A DNA stretch of 60,079 nucleotides, from assembly GCA_036005845.1 (NCBI GenBank), contig DASYQD010000145.1, positions 1 through 60,079 on the forward strand, given 5' to 3'. Numbering within the stretch: position 1 is the stretch's first letter; every line of letters begins with the position of its first letter. Shown here piece after piece: positions 17,734-26,819 of this stretch. Origin of the DNA: DASYQD01 sp036005845. Lineage in GTDB: Bacteria > Acidobacteriota > Thermoanaerobaculia > Multivoradales > JAIOJS01. Under the pieces are notes generated by a model, which saw only the letters and a list, made by a program, of their open reading frames with translations, was not told the origin of the DNA and searched no databases. The position numbers and the translations under genes were made by a program.

Positions 17734-19121
17734 TAGAACCCGGCCCGCAGCGTCGCCAACGCCTCGCCGAGGTGCAGGGTGCCCTGCGCCGCCTTCATCT
17801 GGTTGTACGAGTACTCGAAGGTGAAGTCGACGCCGGGGACGACGCCGACGCGGACGCCGAGGTCGTACTTCCGCCAGTCCCACGCCACCGCCGGATTTGG
17901 ATAGGCCGCAGGCGCCGCGAAGCGGTTGTCGATGAAGGAGACGCGCAGGGCCGGTTGGATCCAGCGGAAGACCGGCGTCTCGTCCACCAGGACGCCGGGG
18001 ATCTCGACGCGCCAGCCGAGGTCGGCCTCGGCGCCGCGGCGCTTCAGGCCGGCGATCTCCTGGTCGACGACCTGCGCGAAGGTGCCCCACGGGCCGTGCT
18101 TGGCTTCGAAGTTGACGCCCAGCTCGTGCTTCTGGTTGCCGTGGATCGGCAGGCCGGCGTGGAAGATGGCGGGAAACGGCCCTTCGAGCAGCTTGATGTC
18201 GCCCGAGTAGAAGGTGCCGTCGAGGCTGACGCGGTCGGCGAGCTTCCTCTCGAAGTACCAGACCACCACGTCGTAGCCCTCGTTCCCGCCCTTCTCCGAG
18301 CGCCAGCCGAGGCCGCCGCCGAGCTGCAGCTCGCCATCGAAGTCGACGCCGGTCGACTTGGCGTCGTAGAGGATCGGAAAGCCCGACTCGAAGGTGGGGT
18401 GGACGTCGCCAGGGAAGACGCGCGGATCGCGCTCGGGCGTGCCGTTGTCGCCTGCCAGCGCGTTGGGGTCGCGCATGAAGAGCGGGTTGCCGCTCGAGAC
18501 GTTGGCGCGCCAGTAGAAGTGCTGGCCGCTCTTGCCGCCCAGCTCGAGCATCACTTCCTCGAAGCGGCCGACGGCGGTGCCCCAGAGGCCGTAGCTCTCG
18601 AGGCGGCGCACGCGCTGCTTGGTGAAGCGCGGCGCCTTGCCGGAGAGCAGGTACCAGCGGCGTGCCTCGGGCTCGTTGTCGAGCGGCTCGAAGCGGCGCC
18701 CGAAGGAGAGCCACGCCTCGCGCACCTGGAGCTTGTCGTCCGACGACGTCGGGTTGCGGTTGTAGAGGTCCTCGTAGTGCACCTCGAAGCGGCCCTCGAT
18801 CTGCGGGTCGAGGTGCATCTCGCCGATCAGCGTCACCGTCGAGATCTCGCGCGAGAAGCCGTCGCGCGGCGTGCGCAGGAAGACTGCCGACTGGCCAGGT
18901 GGGATGAAGGGCCCGGGGAATGGGAAGTCCGAGCGCACCTCGAGCGCGTCGGTGTAGCGGCCGTGGACCTTCATCTCGCCGCCGAGGCGGAAGCGCGGCT
19001 TCGGCTCGGCCGGCGCCTGCTCGCCGGTCTGCGCCCGCAGCGGCAGACACGCCAGCCCACACACCAGCAACCCCACTGTGGCGCTCAGGATGGCGCACCG
19101 GATTGCGCGGCTCGCTCGCAT
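17733..19121 (-). CDS. Outer-membrane beta-barrel, alginate-export-like porin
   Basis: A 462-residue protein with a signal peptide (about 1-30, cleaving near LPLRAQ) and alternating hydrophobic strands through to a terminal phenylalanine (ATLRAGF), the classic outer-membrane barrel ending. Strand pairs such as EISTVTLIGEMHL, RFEVHYEDLYNRN and FTFEYSYNQMKAAQG fit the alginate-export (AlgE-like) family. A strong Shine-Dalgarno (AAGGAGGGG) stands five bases before the ATG. It is last in an operon with a receptor-type kinase and a cupredoxin. Substrate is unknown; the family name does not prove alginate transport. Confidence 0.8.
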   Translation of the reverse strand: MRASRAIRCAILSATVGLLVCGLACLPLRAQTGEQAPAEPKPRFRLGGEMKVHGRYTDALEVRSDFPFPGPFIPPGQSAVFLRTPRDGFSREISTVTLIGEMHLDPQIEGRFEVHYEDLYNRNPTSSDDKLQVREAWLSFGRRFEPLDNEPEARRWYLLSGKAPRFTKQRVRRLESYGLWGTAVGRFEEVMLELGGKSGQHFYWRANVSSGNPLFMRDPNALAGDNGTPERDPRVFPGDVHPTFESGFPILYDAKSTGVDFDGELQLGGGLGWRSEKGGNEGYDVVVWYFERKLADRVSLDGTFYSGDIKLLEGPFPAIFHAGLPIHGNQKHELGVNFEAKHGPWGTFAQVVDQEIAGLKRRGAEADLGWRVEIPGVLVDETPVFRWIQPALRVSFIDNRFAAPAAYPNPAVAWDWRKYDLGVRVGVVPGVDFTFEYSYNQMKAAQGTLHLGEALATLRAGF

Positions 19122-19149
19122 GCTCCCCTCCTTGGTTTTGGGGGTGAGA

Positions 19150-21309
19150 CTACATCCGCACGCGCATCAATGCCTGCTCGAGCTCGGCGGCGCTGCCGGG
19201 CCGCTCGAGCCGGTTCTTCTGCAGGCAGAACAGGATCACCTCGCCGAGCGTCGGCGGCAGCTCGGGCCGCAGCTCGCGCGGGTCCGGCGGCGGCGCGTAG
19301 AGGTGGAGGCGCAGCAGGTCCGAGTACTCGGCCGACTCGAACGGCGTGCGGCCGGTGAAGAGCTCGTACATCAGCACGCCGACGGCGTAGAGGTCGCTGC
19401 GCTCATCCAGCTCGGCGCCGCGGGCGTGCTCGGGGCTCATGTAGTCGGGGGTGCCCGCCACGGTGCCGCCCTCGCCGGACTCGATGCCGGCGCGGCGCGC
19501 CAGGCCGAAGTCCATCAGCTTGACGATGCCGTTGGGCAGCACCATGACGTTCTCGGGCTTGACGTCGCCGTGCACCATGCCGCCGGCGTGCACGGCGGCG
19601 AGGCCGCGGCAGAGCTGCTTGGCCACTTGCAGGCCCGGCATCAGGTCGAGGTGGCCGCGCTGGTCGATCAGGCGGCGCAGCGTGGTGCCGGAGACGAACT
19701 CCATGGTGAGGAAGCGCAGGCCGCCCGACTCGCCGAGGTCGTGCACGCGCACGACGTTGGGGTGGGTGATGGCGCGCGCCACCTTGATCTCCTTGCGCAG
19801 CAGCTGCAGCGTGCTCTCGCGCTTGGCGAAGACGCTCGGGCTGAGCACCTTGATCGCCACCTCCTCGTCGAGGTCGAGGTCGTGGGCACGGAAGACGCGG
19901 CCCATGCCGCCGCCGCCGAGCACCGCCTTGATGTGGTAGCGGTGCGCCAGCAGCTGGCCGGGGATGATGAAGTCGGGGTCGGTGCCGCTGGCGTCGCCGA
20001 CGACGATGTCCGCGGTGTCGGAGCGGCGAGTCTGGGCGAGGAGCCGTTCCAGCGCGCGCTTCTCCTCGAGCTCGATGACGAGGGCGCCGAAGGCGCGGGC
20101 GAGGGTCTTCACCTCGGCGTCGCGCGCCTTGGGCAGTTCGACGTCGAGCCGGCCCTGGCGCAACGCTTCGGCGCCCTCGGCGAGCTGCTCGATGGGGCGC
20201 GAGGTGCGGCGGGCGAAGGCGAACGACAGCGGCAGCGAGACGGCGAGCGCCAGCAGGCCGAGCGCCAGCACGCTGCCGCGCAGGGCGCGGAAGGCGGCGA
20301 GCTCGGCCGACTTGGGGCGCGCCGCGAGCAGCGCGGCGATCGGCTCGCCGCCGCCGGTGGTGAGCGTCACCGCGGCGCCGCTGTAGCGCTCGCCGCCGGC
20401 CTCGAAGTCGAAGCCGGCGACGTCCTTGCGGCCGGCAAAGAGCGCTGCGCGCGTCGGCTCGTCGAGCAGCGACGCGGCGGTCGCGCCGCGCAGAGGTGGC
20501 GAGGCGGCGAGGACGGCGAGCTCGAGCGGCTTGCCCCGGCGCGCGACGTTGGCGACCAGCGCCGCCTCGCCCGAAGCCAAGCGCGCGATCTCGCGCGCCT
20601 GCGCCTCGCCGAGCGCCGTGGCGACGGCGATGACGCCGGTGACGCGCGCCTCCTCGCCCTGGCCGGAGAAGACCGGCGCCGCGGCGACGAGCGACAGCGA
20701 GCGCCGGCGCGTGATCTCGAGGATGAATGCCGAGGCCGGCTGCCCGGTGTAGAGCGGCCCGGCCACCCACGAGACGGCCGAGAAATCGCGCCCGGCCTCT
20801 TCGCCCGCCTCGCGGTCGCTGCGCGCCAGCAGCGCGCCTCGCGCGTCGAAGAGGAAGACCGTGCCGGGGCTGAGGCGCCGCGCCAGGTCGACGGCCGAAT
20901 CGTGGAAGGTGGCGGCCGCTGCATCGGTGCCGGCGAGCGACAGCAGCGCCCGGGTGCCCACCGAGTCGGCGAGGCCGCGCACATTGTCGACCAGCGCCCG
21001 CGACTGGGCGTCGACGTAGACGTGGAGGATCTTGGGCACCGGCGCGATCACCTCGCGGATTCGCCGCTCGGCGCGGCGGTTGGCATCCCAACTCGCGAAG
21101 GCGACGACCAGCGTCAGCGTGAACAGCAGGAAGAGCGCGTTGCCGACGAAGAGCCGCGTCCCGAGGCGCCAGCTCGGCCGGCTGCGTCGCCCGCCGCCTA
21201 CGACGCGTGACAGCGTCGGTCCTTGCAGGTCCGGCGCCCGCGACGGCGACGGGCGCGACGGCCGTGGTTCGCGCGAAGGCCGCGACGGCCGTTCAGTAGC
21301 GATCGTCAT
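19150..21309 (-). CDS. Receptor Ser/Thr protein kinase with Cache-like sensor and HAMP
   Basis: A 719-residue membrane kinase. After a basic N-terminus come a membrane segment (about 53-73), a periplasmic Cache-like sensor (about 80-345), a second membrane segment (about 348-370), a HAMP linker (SRPIEQLAEGAEALRQGRLD) and a C-terminal Hanks-type kinase domain (about 458-719). The kinase has the glycine loop LGGGGMGRVF, VAIKVL with the ATP-binding lysine, HGDVKPENVM as catalytic loop (glycine replaces the usual arginine of HRD), DFGLARR and TPDYMSPEHA. Most bacterial Hanks kinases have the opposite order, kinase first and sensor last; here a sensor layout typical of histidine kinases drives a Ser/Thr kinase. 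The start overlaps the cupredoxin gene by 17 bases. Confidence 0.9.
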   Translation of the reverse strand: MTIATERPSRPSREPRPSRPSPSRAPDLQGPTLSRVVGGGRRSRPSWRLGTRLFVGNALFLLFTLTLVVAFASWDANRRAERRIREVIAPVPKILHVYVDAQSRALVDNVRGLADSVGTRALLSLAGTDAAAATFHDSAVDLARRLSPGTVFLFDARGALLARSDREAGEEAGRDFSAVSWVAGPLYTGQPASAFILEITRRRSLSLVAAAPVFSGQGEEARVTGVIAVATALGEAQAREIARLASGEAALVANVARRGKPLELAVLAASPPLRGATAASLLDEPTRAALFAGRKDVAGFDFEAGGERYSGAAVTLTTGGGEPIAALLAARPKSAELAAFRALRGSVLALGLLALAVSLPLSFAFARRTSRPIEQLAEGAEALRQGRLDVELPKARDAEVKTLARAFGALVIELEEKRALERLLAQTRRSDTADIVVGDASGTDPDFIIPGQLLAHRYHIKAVLGGGGMGRVFRAHDLDLDEEVAIKVLSPSVFAKRESTLQLLRKEIKVARAITHPNVVRVHDLGESGGLRFLTMEFVSGTTLRRLIDQRGHLDLMPGLQVAKQLCRGLAAVHAGGMVHGDVKPENVMVLPNGIVKLMDFGLARRAGIESGEGGTVAGTPDYMSPEHARGAELDERSDLYAVGVLMYELFTGRTPFESAEYSDLLRLHLYAPPPDPRELRPELPPTLGEVILFCLQKNRLERPGSAAELEQALMRVRM

Positions 21310-21988
21310 CGAGCGCCACCGGCGGATAGTCGTTGCCGTGCTTGTTCTTGTGCGCCACCGGCTTGTAACGCGAGGCGTCGAGCACCACCTGCACGGACGT
21401 GGTGCCGCCGGCGCGCACCACCACCGGCCGCTCGTCGTCGCCGCCGCGCTCGTGCCAGACGTGCAGCGGGAAGGCGCCCGCCGGCACGCCGCGCAGCTCG
21501 AAGCGGCCGTCGGTGCCGCTGGTGCTGAAGGGACCGTCGCCGACGACGACGACGTTGGCGGCCATCTGCGCGTGGATGTTGCAGTAGACCTGCACGACGC
21601 CGCTGCCGGTGAAGCGCTGCGACTTGGCGGTGCCGCGGTGGTAGAGGCCGAGGTCGAACTCGTGCCCCGGCGTGACGCTGAAGACGTTGTGGTAGATGCG
21701 GTCGAGGTTGGGGAAGGAGACCGCGTCGCCGCTGCGCACCGCCAGCACGTGCGGCACGAAGCGTTTCTCCTTCTGCGCCAGCTCGAGCCGCGCGGGCGTG
21801 GAGCTCGAACCCGCAGCGCCCGGCAGCCAGATCACCGCATCGGCGCCCGGCGCCGTCGTCTTGTCGGAGAGCAGCAGCAGCACCTCGCCGGCCACGGTGC
21901 CCGTCGGCGCGCCAGGCGGCTCCTGCAGCGCGGTAGTCACCGCGGTCGTAAGGGCGGCGAGCAGCAGCAGTAGGGCGGCGGTGCGCAC
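21293..21988 (-). CDS. Exported cupredoxin (plastocyanin-like) protein
   Basis: A 231-residue periplasmic protein starting at GTG, with a signal peptide (about 1-20). The copper site is visible as YHNVFS followed by VYCNIHAQM, giving His, Cys, His and Met ligands of a type 1 site. This pattern matches the plastocyanin-like proteins often annotated as methylamine utilisation proteins. A small beta domain after the cupredoxin (DGRFELRGVPAGAFPLHVWH) resembles carboxypeptidase regulatory-like domains. It is first in an operon with the receptor kinase and beta-barrel, suggesting a redox or copper-related process under kinase control. Confidence 0.85.
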   Translation of the reverse strand: MRTAALLLLLAALTTAVTTALQEPPGAPTGTVAGEVLLLLSDKTTAPGADAVIWLPGAAGSSSTPARLELAQKEKRFVPHVLAVRSGDAVSFPNLDRIYHNVFSVTPGHEFDLGLYHRGTAKSQRFTGSGVVQVYCNIHAQMAANVVVVGDGPFSTSGTDGRFELRGVPAGAFPLHVWHERGGDDERPVVVRAGGTTSVQVVLDASRYKPVAHKNKHGNDYPPVALDDDRY

Positions 21989-22057
21989 GCGCTAGAGCGG
22001 CAGCTGCGCGGGCCCCGCAGAGCTCGGCGCGACGATGTCGACGGGCATGCGCCTAGC

Positions 22058-22073
22058 CTGCCACAGTTGGCAG
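22058..22073. repeat. Short inverted repeat upstream of the cupredoxin operon
   Basis: CTGCCA and TGGCAG (arms 22058-22063 and 22068-22073) flank a 4-base loop. It lies between the stop of the MacB-like permease gene (22094) and the GTG of the cupredoxin gene (21988). It could be an operator or a weak terminator; nothing decides. Confidence 0.3.
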
Positions 22074-22093
22074 TGCGTCCGCCGCCGGGCCCT

Positions 22094-23287
22094 TCACTCG
22101 GCTTGTAGTGCTTCGATGGGGTCGAGAGCGGCGGCACGCTGCGCTGGCAGAGCTCCCGCCGCGAGGCCGGTGGCGGCCGCCACCGCCAGTGCTGCCGCGA
22201 CGAAGGTGAGCGGCGTCTCGATCGGCAGGCCGGGGATGGCGAGGCGTAGCGCCTGGCCCGCGGCGAGGCCGCCGAGCAGGCCGGCGACGCCGCCGAGGGC
22301 CGCCAGCGCCGCCGCTTCGGCGAGGAAGAGCGCTTTGACCTGCCGTCGGGTGGCGCCCAACGCGCGCATGAGGCCGATCTCGCGCGTGCGTTCGCCGACG
22401 GCGATCCACATCATGGTGAGGATGCCGATGGCGCCGACGACGAGCGAGATGCCGCCGATGGCGCCCACCGCGGCGGTGACGACATTCATCACGTTGCCGA
22501 GCACGTCGAGCATCGCCTCCTGGGTGAGGATGGTGAAGTCCTCGTTGCCGGCGTGGCGGGCGGTGAGCAGCCGCTTCACGCCTTCGACCGTCGCCGCCTC
22601 GTCCTGCGTGTAGAGCACGTCGACCTCGATGAGCTCGGCCTGGTTGAAGACGCGCATCGCCGAGGCGACGGGGATGAAGACGATGTCGTCGAGGTCGATG
22701 CCGAGGAACTGCCCCTTGGGCTCCATGACGCCTACGACGCGGAAGCGGGCGCCGCCGATGCGCACCCACTGGCCCAGCGGGTTGGCGTCGCCGAACAGCT
22801 CGCGACGCAGCTTCTTGCCCAGCACGGCGGCGGGGTAGGGGCGGTGCGGATCGCCCGCCGGCCAGAAGCTGCCAAGCTGCGGGCGGAACTTCCACACCTG
22901 CACGACCGCGGGCGTGACGCCGTAGACGTTGACGGCGCGGCTCCTGTCGCCGTGCTCGACGCGGCCGGTGCCGAAGGCGAGCGGTGCCGCCTGCTCGATC
23001 TCCGGCAGCCGGCCGAGCGCCATGGCGTCGTCGAGCGTCAGCTTGTGAGTGGTGCCGCCGAGCACGCCGGGCAATCCGAGCGTCTTCGACTTGCCCGGCA
23101 TGACGGTGAGGATGTTGGTGCCGAACTGCGTGAACTGGCCGAGCATGAAGCGGCGCGTACCCTCGCCGATCGAGGTGAGCAGGATCACCGCCGCGATGCC
23201 GATGGCGATGCCGAGCACCGACAGCGCCGAGCGTAGCCGGTGCGCGGCGACGGCGAGGAGGGCGAGGCGGACGAGCTCGCGGTCCAT
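22094..23287 (-). CDS. MacB-like ABC permease, second of two
   Basis: A 397-residue permease: one membrane helix near residues 17-40 (LSVLGIAIGIAAVILLTSIG), a MacB periplasmic core domain (about 45-240), then three helices with the coupling helix EIGLMRALGATRRQVKALFL. It ends DPIEALQAE as the family does. The ATG at 23287 is chosen; a TTG at 23296 in the same frame is possible but overlaps the upstream stop. It is similar in length and layout to the permease encoded just upstream, so the transporter is probably a heterodimer with the shared ATPase. Such exporters move antibiotics, lipoproteins or peptides. Confidence 0.9.
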   Translation of the reverse strand: MDRELVRLALLAVAAHRLRSALSVLGIAIGIAAVILLTSIGEGTRRFMLGQFTQFGTNILTVMPGKSKTLGLPGVLGGTTHKLTLDDAMALGRLPEIEQAAPLAFGTGRVEHGDRSRAVNVYGVTPAVVQVWKFRPQLGSFWPAGDPHRPYPAAVLGKKLRRELFGDANPLGQWVRIGGARFRVVGVMEPKGQFLGIDLDDIVFIPVASAMRVFNQAELIEVDVLYTQDEAATVEGVKRLLTARHAGNEDFTILTQEAMLDVLGNVMNVVTAAVGAIGGISLVVGAIGILTMMWIAVGERTREIGLMRALGATRRQVKALFLAEAAALAALGGVAGLLGGLAAGQALRLAIPGLPIETPLTFVAAALAVAAATGLAAGALPAQRAAALDPIEALQAE

Positions 23288-23292
23288 GATCG

Positions 23293-24492
23293 TCAACGGC
23301 GCGCCAGCGCCAGCACCGGCTCGAGCCGGCTCGCCCGCCGCGCCGGGAGCACGCCGAAGAGCAGGCCAGCGACGACGGCGGTGAAGAGGCTCGCCGTCTG
23401 CGCCCAGAGCGGCGTGCTCGCCGGCAGGGCCGGGAAGAGGCGCCCCAGCACCTGCACCCCGACCCAGCCGAGCGCGAGACCCGCGACCGCACCCAGCGCC
23501 GACAGCAGCGCCGCCTCGAGCAGGAACACCACCTGCACCTGGCCGCCGCCGGCGCCGAGCGCCTTGAGCAGCCCGACCTCCGACGTGCGCTCCGACACCG
23601 ACACCAGCATCACGTTCATGATCAGGATGCCGGCGACGCCGAGCGAGATGGCGCCGATAGTCCCCATCGCCAGCGTCAGCGCGCGCAGGATGCGGTCGAA
23701 GGAGGCGAGCACCGCCTGCTGGGTGATCACCGTGACGTCCTCCTCGCCGTGACGGTCGGTGATCGCCGCGAGCACCTTCGGCTCGAGCGCCGCGAGATCG
23801 GTGCGCCCACGCGCCTCGACGATGATGCGGAACAGCGAGCTCCTGTCGAAGAGCCGCATCGCCGTCGTCACCGGCACCATCACCATCTCGTCCATGTCGA
23901 CGCCGAGCTGCACGCCGCGGTGAGCGAGGACGCCGATGACCTTCATGCGCGAGCCGCCGACGCGAACCACCTTGCCCAGCGGATCCTCGCCGGGGAACAG
24001 CTCGCGCACGATCGCCTGGCCGAGGACCGCCACCGGCGTACCGCGGCTCGCCTCCCCCTCGGGCAGGAAGCGTCCGCGGGCAACATGGAGGTTGCGGGCG
24101 TGTTCCATCTCCGCGGTGGCGCCCATGATCGCCACCTGCCGCCGGCGCTCGCCGTGCGCCACCGTCTCGGTGCCCATGGCGACCGGCGCCACGCGGACCA
24201 CTCCTGCGAGTCGCTGCAGCGCCGCCGCGTCTTCGAGCGTCAGGTCGTGCGGCGTGCCGCCGACGCCCGGCAGCGCGCCCTGCGTCTGCGTGCGGCCAGG
24301 GACGACGATGACGAGGTTGGTGCCGATGTTGGCGAACTCGCCGACGACGTAGACGCGAGCGCCCTCGCCGAGCGCGGTGAGGATGACCACCGCGGCGACG
24401 CCGATCGCCATGCCGAGCAGCGACAGGCCCGAGCGCAGGCGATGGGCGAGCAGCGCCCGCAGACTGAAGGCGAAGGCGTCGGCGCCCGTCAT
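23293..24492 (-). CDS. MacB-like ABC permease, first of two
   Basis: A 399-residue permease with the same plan as its downstream neighbour: N-terminal helix (SLLGMAIGVAAVVILTALG), periplasmic core domain, and three C-terminal helices with EVGLLKALGAGGGQVQVVFL as coupling region. The ATG (24492-24490) overlaps the stop of the ATPase gene by four bases. Five bases separate its stop from the ATG of the second permease. The two permeases are clearly related but diverged, as in LolCDE-like and many acidobacterial macrolide-type exporters. Confidence 0.9.
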   Translation of the reverse strand: MTGADAFAFSLRALLAHRLRSGLSLLGMAIGVAAVVILTALGEGARVYVVGEFANIGTNLVIVVPGRTQTQGALPGVGGTPHDLTLEDAAALQRLAGVVRVAPVAMGTETVAHGERRRQVAIMGATAEMEHARNLHVARGRFLPEGEASRGTPVAVLGQAIVRELFPGEDPLGKVVRVGGSRMKVIGVLAHRGVQLGVDMDEMVMVPVTTAMRLFDRSSLFRIIVEARGRTDLAALEPKVLAAITDRHGEEDVTVITQQAVLASFDRILRALTLAMGTIGAISLGVAGILIMNVMLVSVSERTSEVGLLKALGAGGGQVQVVFLLEAALLSALGAVAGLALGWVGVQVLGRLFPALPASTPLWAQTASLFTAVVAGLLFGVLPARRASRLEPVLALARR

Positions 24493-25199
24493 CGCGCGTG
24501 CACCACGCCGGCGGCGAGGTCGCGGCCGCGCACGCGCTCGACGATGCGGCCGTCGGCGAGCACCAGCACCCGCTGCGCCCGGCGCGCTACGTTCGGATCG
24601 TGGGTGACGACGATCAGCGTCAGGCCGGTGCGGGCGTTCAGCTCTTCGAGCAGCTCGATCACCTGCTGCCCGGACGCACTGTCGAGATTGCCGGTCGGCT
24701 CGTCGGCGAGCAGCAGCCGCGGCCGCATGATGATGGCGCGCGCGATGGCGACGCGCTGGCGCTGGCCGCCGGAGAGCTGCTCGGGCTTGTGATGCGCGCG
24801 GTCGGTGAGGCCGACGGCCGCGAGCGCCGCGGCGACGCGCGCCGCCCGCTCCTCGCGCGGCACCCCGGCGAAGACCATCGGCAGCTCGACGTTGCCGGCG
24901 GCGGTGAGCCGCGGCACCAGGTGGAAGAACTGGAAGACGAAGCCGATGGTGTGGCGGCGGACCGCGGTGAGCTCGGCGTCGGGCAGCGTCTGCACCTCGC
25001 GCCCGTCGAGCGCGTAGGTGCCGCTCGTCGGCCGATCCAGGCAACCCAACACGTTGAGCAGGGTCGACTTGCCGGAGCCCGACGGCCCCATCAGGCTCAC
25101 GTACTCGCCGGCGCCGATCGTCTCGTCGACGTCGACGAGGGCGTGCACCGGCTGCTCGCCGACGACGAAGGTGCGCGAGACCTGGCGGAGCTCGATCAT
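24489..25199 (-). CDS. MacB/LolD-type ABC ATPase
   Basis: A 236-residue ATPase with Walker A GPSGSGKST, Q-loop FVFQFFHLVP, signature LSGGQRQRVAIARA, Walker B LLLADEPTGNLD and H-loop VTHD. The ATG at 25199 begins MIELRQVSRTF, the usual start of the domain. It energises the two permeases encoded downstream. The probable adaptor protein gene lies at 30195-31451 on the same strand but is separated by a 4.9-kb opposite-strand cassette. Longer upstream in-frame extension into that cassette is not supported. Confidence 0.93.
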   Translation of the reverse strand: MIELRQVSRTFVVGEQPVHALVDVDETIGAGEYVSLMGPSGSGKSTLLNVLGCLDRPTSGTYALDGREVQTLPDAELTAVRRHTIGFVFQFFHLVPRLTAAGNVELPMVFAGVPREERAARVAAALAAVGLTDRAHHKPEQLSGGQRQRVAIARAIIMRPRLLLADEPTGNLDSASGQQVIELLEELNARTGLTLIVVTHDPNVARRAQRVLVLADGRIVERVRGRDLAAGVVHAR

Positions 25200-25260
25200 C
25201 CGGTTGCGGGCGGCGCGGTCGCCTGGGGACTCTAGCGGACCGCCGCCCGCGGAAACTCCG

Positions 25261-25266
25261 TATACT
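25261..25266 (+). promoter_or_regulatory. Candidate -10 of the TIR-nSTAND-SLATT cassette
   Basis: TATACT lies 62 bases before the GTG of the TIR-like gene, in the 129-base gap between two divergent start codons. The self-complementary GTATAC core could also serve the ABC ATPase gene on the other strand. No clear -35 is visible. Confidence 0.35.
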
Positions 25267-25328
25267 TCGCGCCGCCCCGAGCAAAGCCGCGACGCATCTG
25301 GGTGACCTGCTCCACAGAGGGTCCTGGG

Positions 25329-26819
25329 GTGAGGTTCGAGAACGACCTGCTCATCAGCTACGCGCATATCGACGACCAGCCGCTGATCGAAGGGCAGCCC
25401 GGCTGGGTCGCGACGCTGCATCGCATCCTCGAGATCCGCGTCGGGCAGCTCCTGGGCGAGAAGCCGCGCATCTGGCGCGACCCCAAGTTGCAGGGCAACG
25501 ACTTCTTCTCCGACACCATCCTCGTCGAGCGCCTGCCGCGCGTCGCCGCGCTGCTGACGGTGCTGTCGCCGCGCTACGTGCAGTCGGAGTGGTGCACGCG
25601 CGAGGTGGAGGCGTTCTGCCGCGCCTCGCTGGAGTCGGGCGGCATCCGCATCGCCGACAAGGCGCGGATCTTCAAGGTCATCAAGACGCCGGTCCCGCGC
25701 GACCGGCATCCGGAGGAGCTGCAGCCGCTGCTCGGCTACGAGTTCTACGTCCGCGACCCCGACAACCAGCGGCCGCGCGAGCTCTCGCATTTCCTCGGTC
25801 CCGAGGTCGAGCGCCAGTTCCTCGCAAGGCTCGACGACTTGGCGTGGGACGTCTGCCAGCTCCTGCTGCAGCTGCGCGCCGAGAGCGCCGCGGCGCCGGT
25901 AAAGCCTGCCGGCAAGGCGACGGTCTACCTGGCGGAAACGAGCGCGGACGTGCGCGAGGAACGGGAAGCGATCCGGCGCGACCTGCTGCGCGCGGGCTGC
26001 ACCGTGCTGCCCGACCGTTCGCTGCCGCTGGTCGCACCGGAGCTTGCCGCCGTCGCCCACGAGCAGCTCGCGCGCTGCAGCCTGTCGATCCACCTCATCG
26101 GCCGCGGCTACGGCGTGGTGCCCGACGGCGCCGCGCGGTCGATCGTCGCGCTCCAACACGAAGCGGCCGCGGCGCGCCACGGCCTGCCGCGCGTGCTCTG
26201 GCTGCCGCCCGGCGCCGAGGTGGAGGACGAGCGGCAGCGCGCCTTCGTCGAGCACCTGCGCACCGCGCCGTGGGTGCACACCGAAGCCGAGCTGCTGGAG
26301 GTGCCGCTCGAGGACCTGAAGAGCCGCATCCACGCCAAGCTCGCGGCCCCGGCCGCCACCAACGGCAAGGCGGCGGCGCCCTCGCCGGCCGCCGGCGTGC
26401 CGCGCGTCTACCTGATCTGCGACCAGGCGGACGTCGAGGCCGCGCGCCCGGTCGAGGATGCGCTCTTCGACCGCGGCTTCGAGGTGCTGCCGACGGCGTT
26501 CGACGAGGACGAGACGCGGGCGCGCCTCGACCATGAAGAGAGCCTGACGAGCTGCGACGCCGTCCTCCTCTTCCACGGGCAGGCCAGCGAGACGTGGCTG
26601 CGCCGCAAGCTGCGCGAGGTCCAGAAGGGCGCCGCGCTGCGCCGCGAACGGACGCTGCTCGGGCAGGGCGTCTACCTCGGCGCGCCGCAGACGCCGGCGA
26701 AAGAAAGGTTTCGCACCCTCGAGGCCGAAGTGCTGCGCGAGCCGGCGGACGGGTTCTCCGCCGAGGTGCTGGCGCCGTTCCTCGCCGAGATCCTGCGGCG
26801 GCGGGAGACCGCGACGTGA
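25329..26819 (+). CDS. TIR-like protein with three tandem TIR/Rossmann-type domains
   Basis: A 496-residue soluble protein. The first domain (about 4-185) begins NDLLISYAHIDDQP and includes SPRYVQSEWCTREVEAFCRA, the pattern of TIR domains in which the glutamate (E92 here) is the NADase catalytic residue. Two more strand-helix modules begin KATVYLAETSADVREEREAI (about 195) and PRVYLICDQADVEAARPVED (about 356); both resemble TIR or DUF4062-like folds and may be degenerate. The GTG at 25329 is preferred to an ATG 27 bases upstream because CAGAGGG precedes it at good spacing and the domain begins at once. The stop overlaps the nSTAND gene by four bases. In known systems TIR domains deplete NAD or make signalling nucleotides on infection. 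Confidence 0.8.
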   Translation: MRFENDLLISYAHIDDQPLIEGQPGWVATLHRILEIRVGQLLGEKPRIWRDPKLQGNDFFSDTILVERLPRVAALLTVLSPRYVQSEWCTREVEAFCRASLESGGIRIADKARIFKVIKTPVPRDRHPEELQPLLGYEFYVRDPDNQRPRELSHFLGPEVERQFLARLDDLAWDVCQLLLQLRAESAAAPVKPAGKATVYLAETSADVREEREAIRRDLLRAGCTVLPDRSLPLVAPELAAVAHEQLARCSLSIHLIGRGYGVVPDGAARSIVALQHEAAAARHGLPRVLWLPPGAEVEDERQRAFVEHLRTAPWVHTEAELLEVPLEDLKSRIHAKLAAPAATNGKAAAPSPAAGVPRVYLICDQADVEAARPVEDALFDRGFEVLPTAFDEDETRARLDHEESLTSCDAVLLFHGQASETWLRRKLREVQKGAALRRERTLLGQGVYLGAPQTPAKERFRTLEAEVLREPADGFSAEVLAPFLAEILRRRETAT

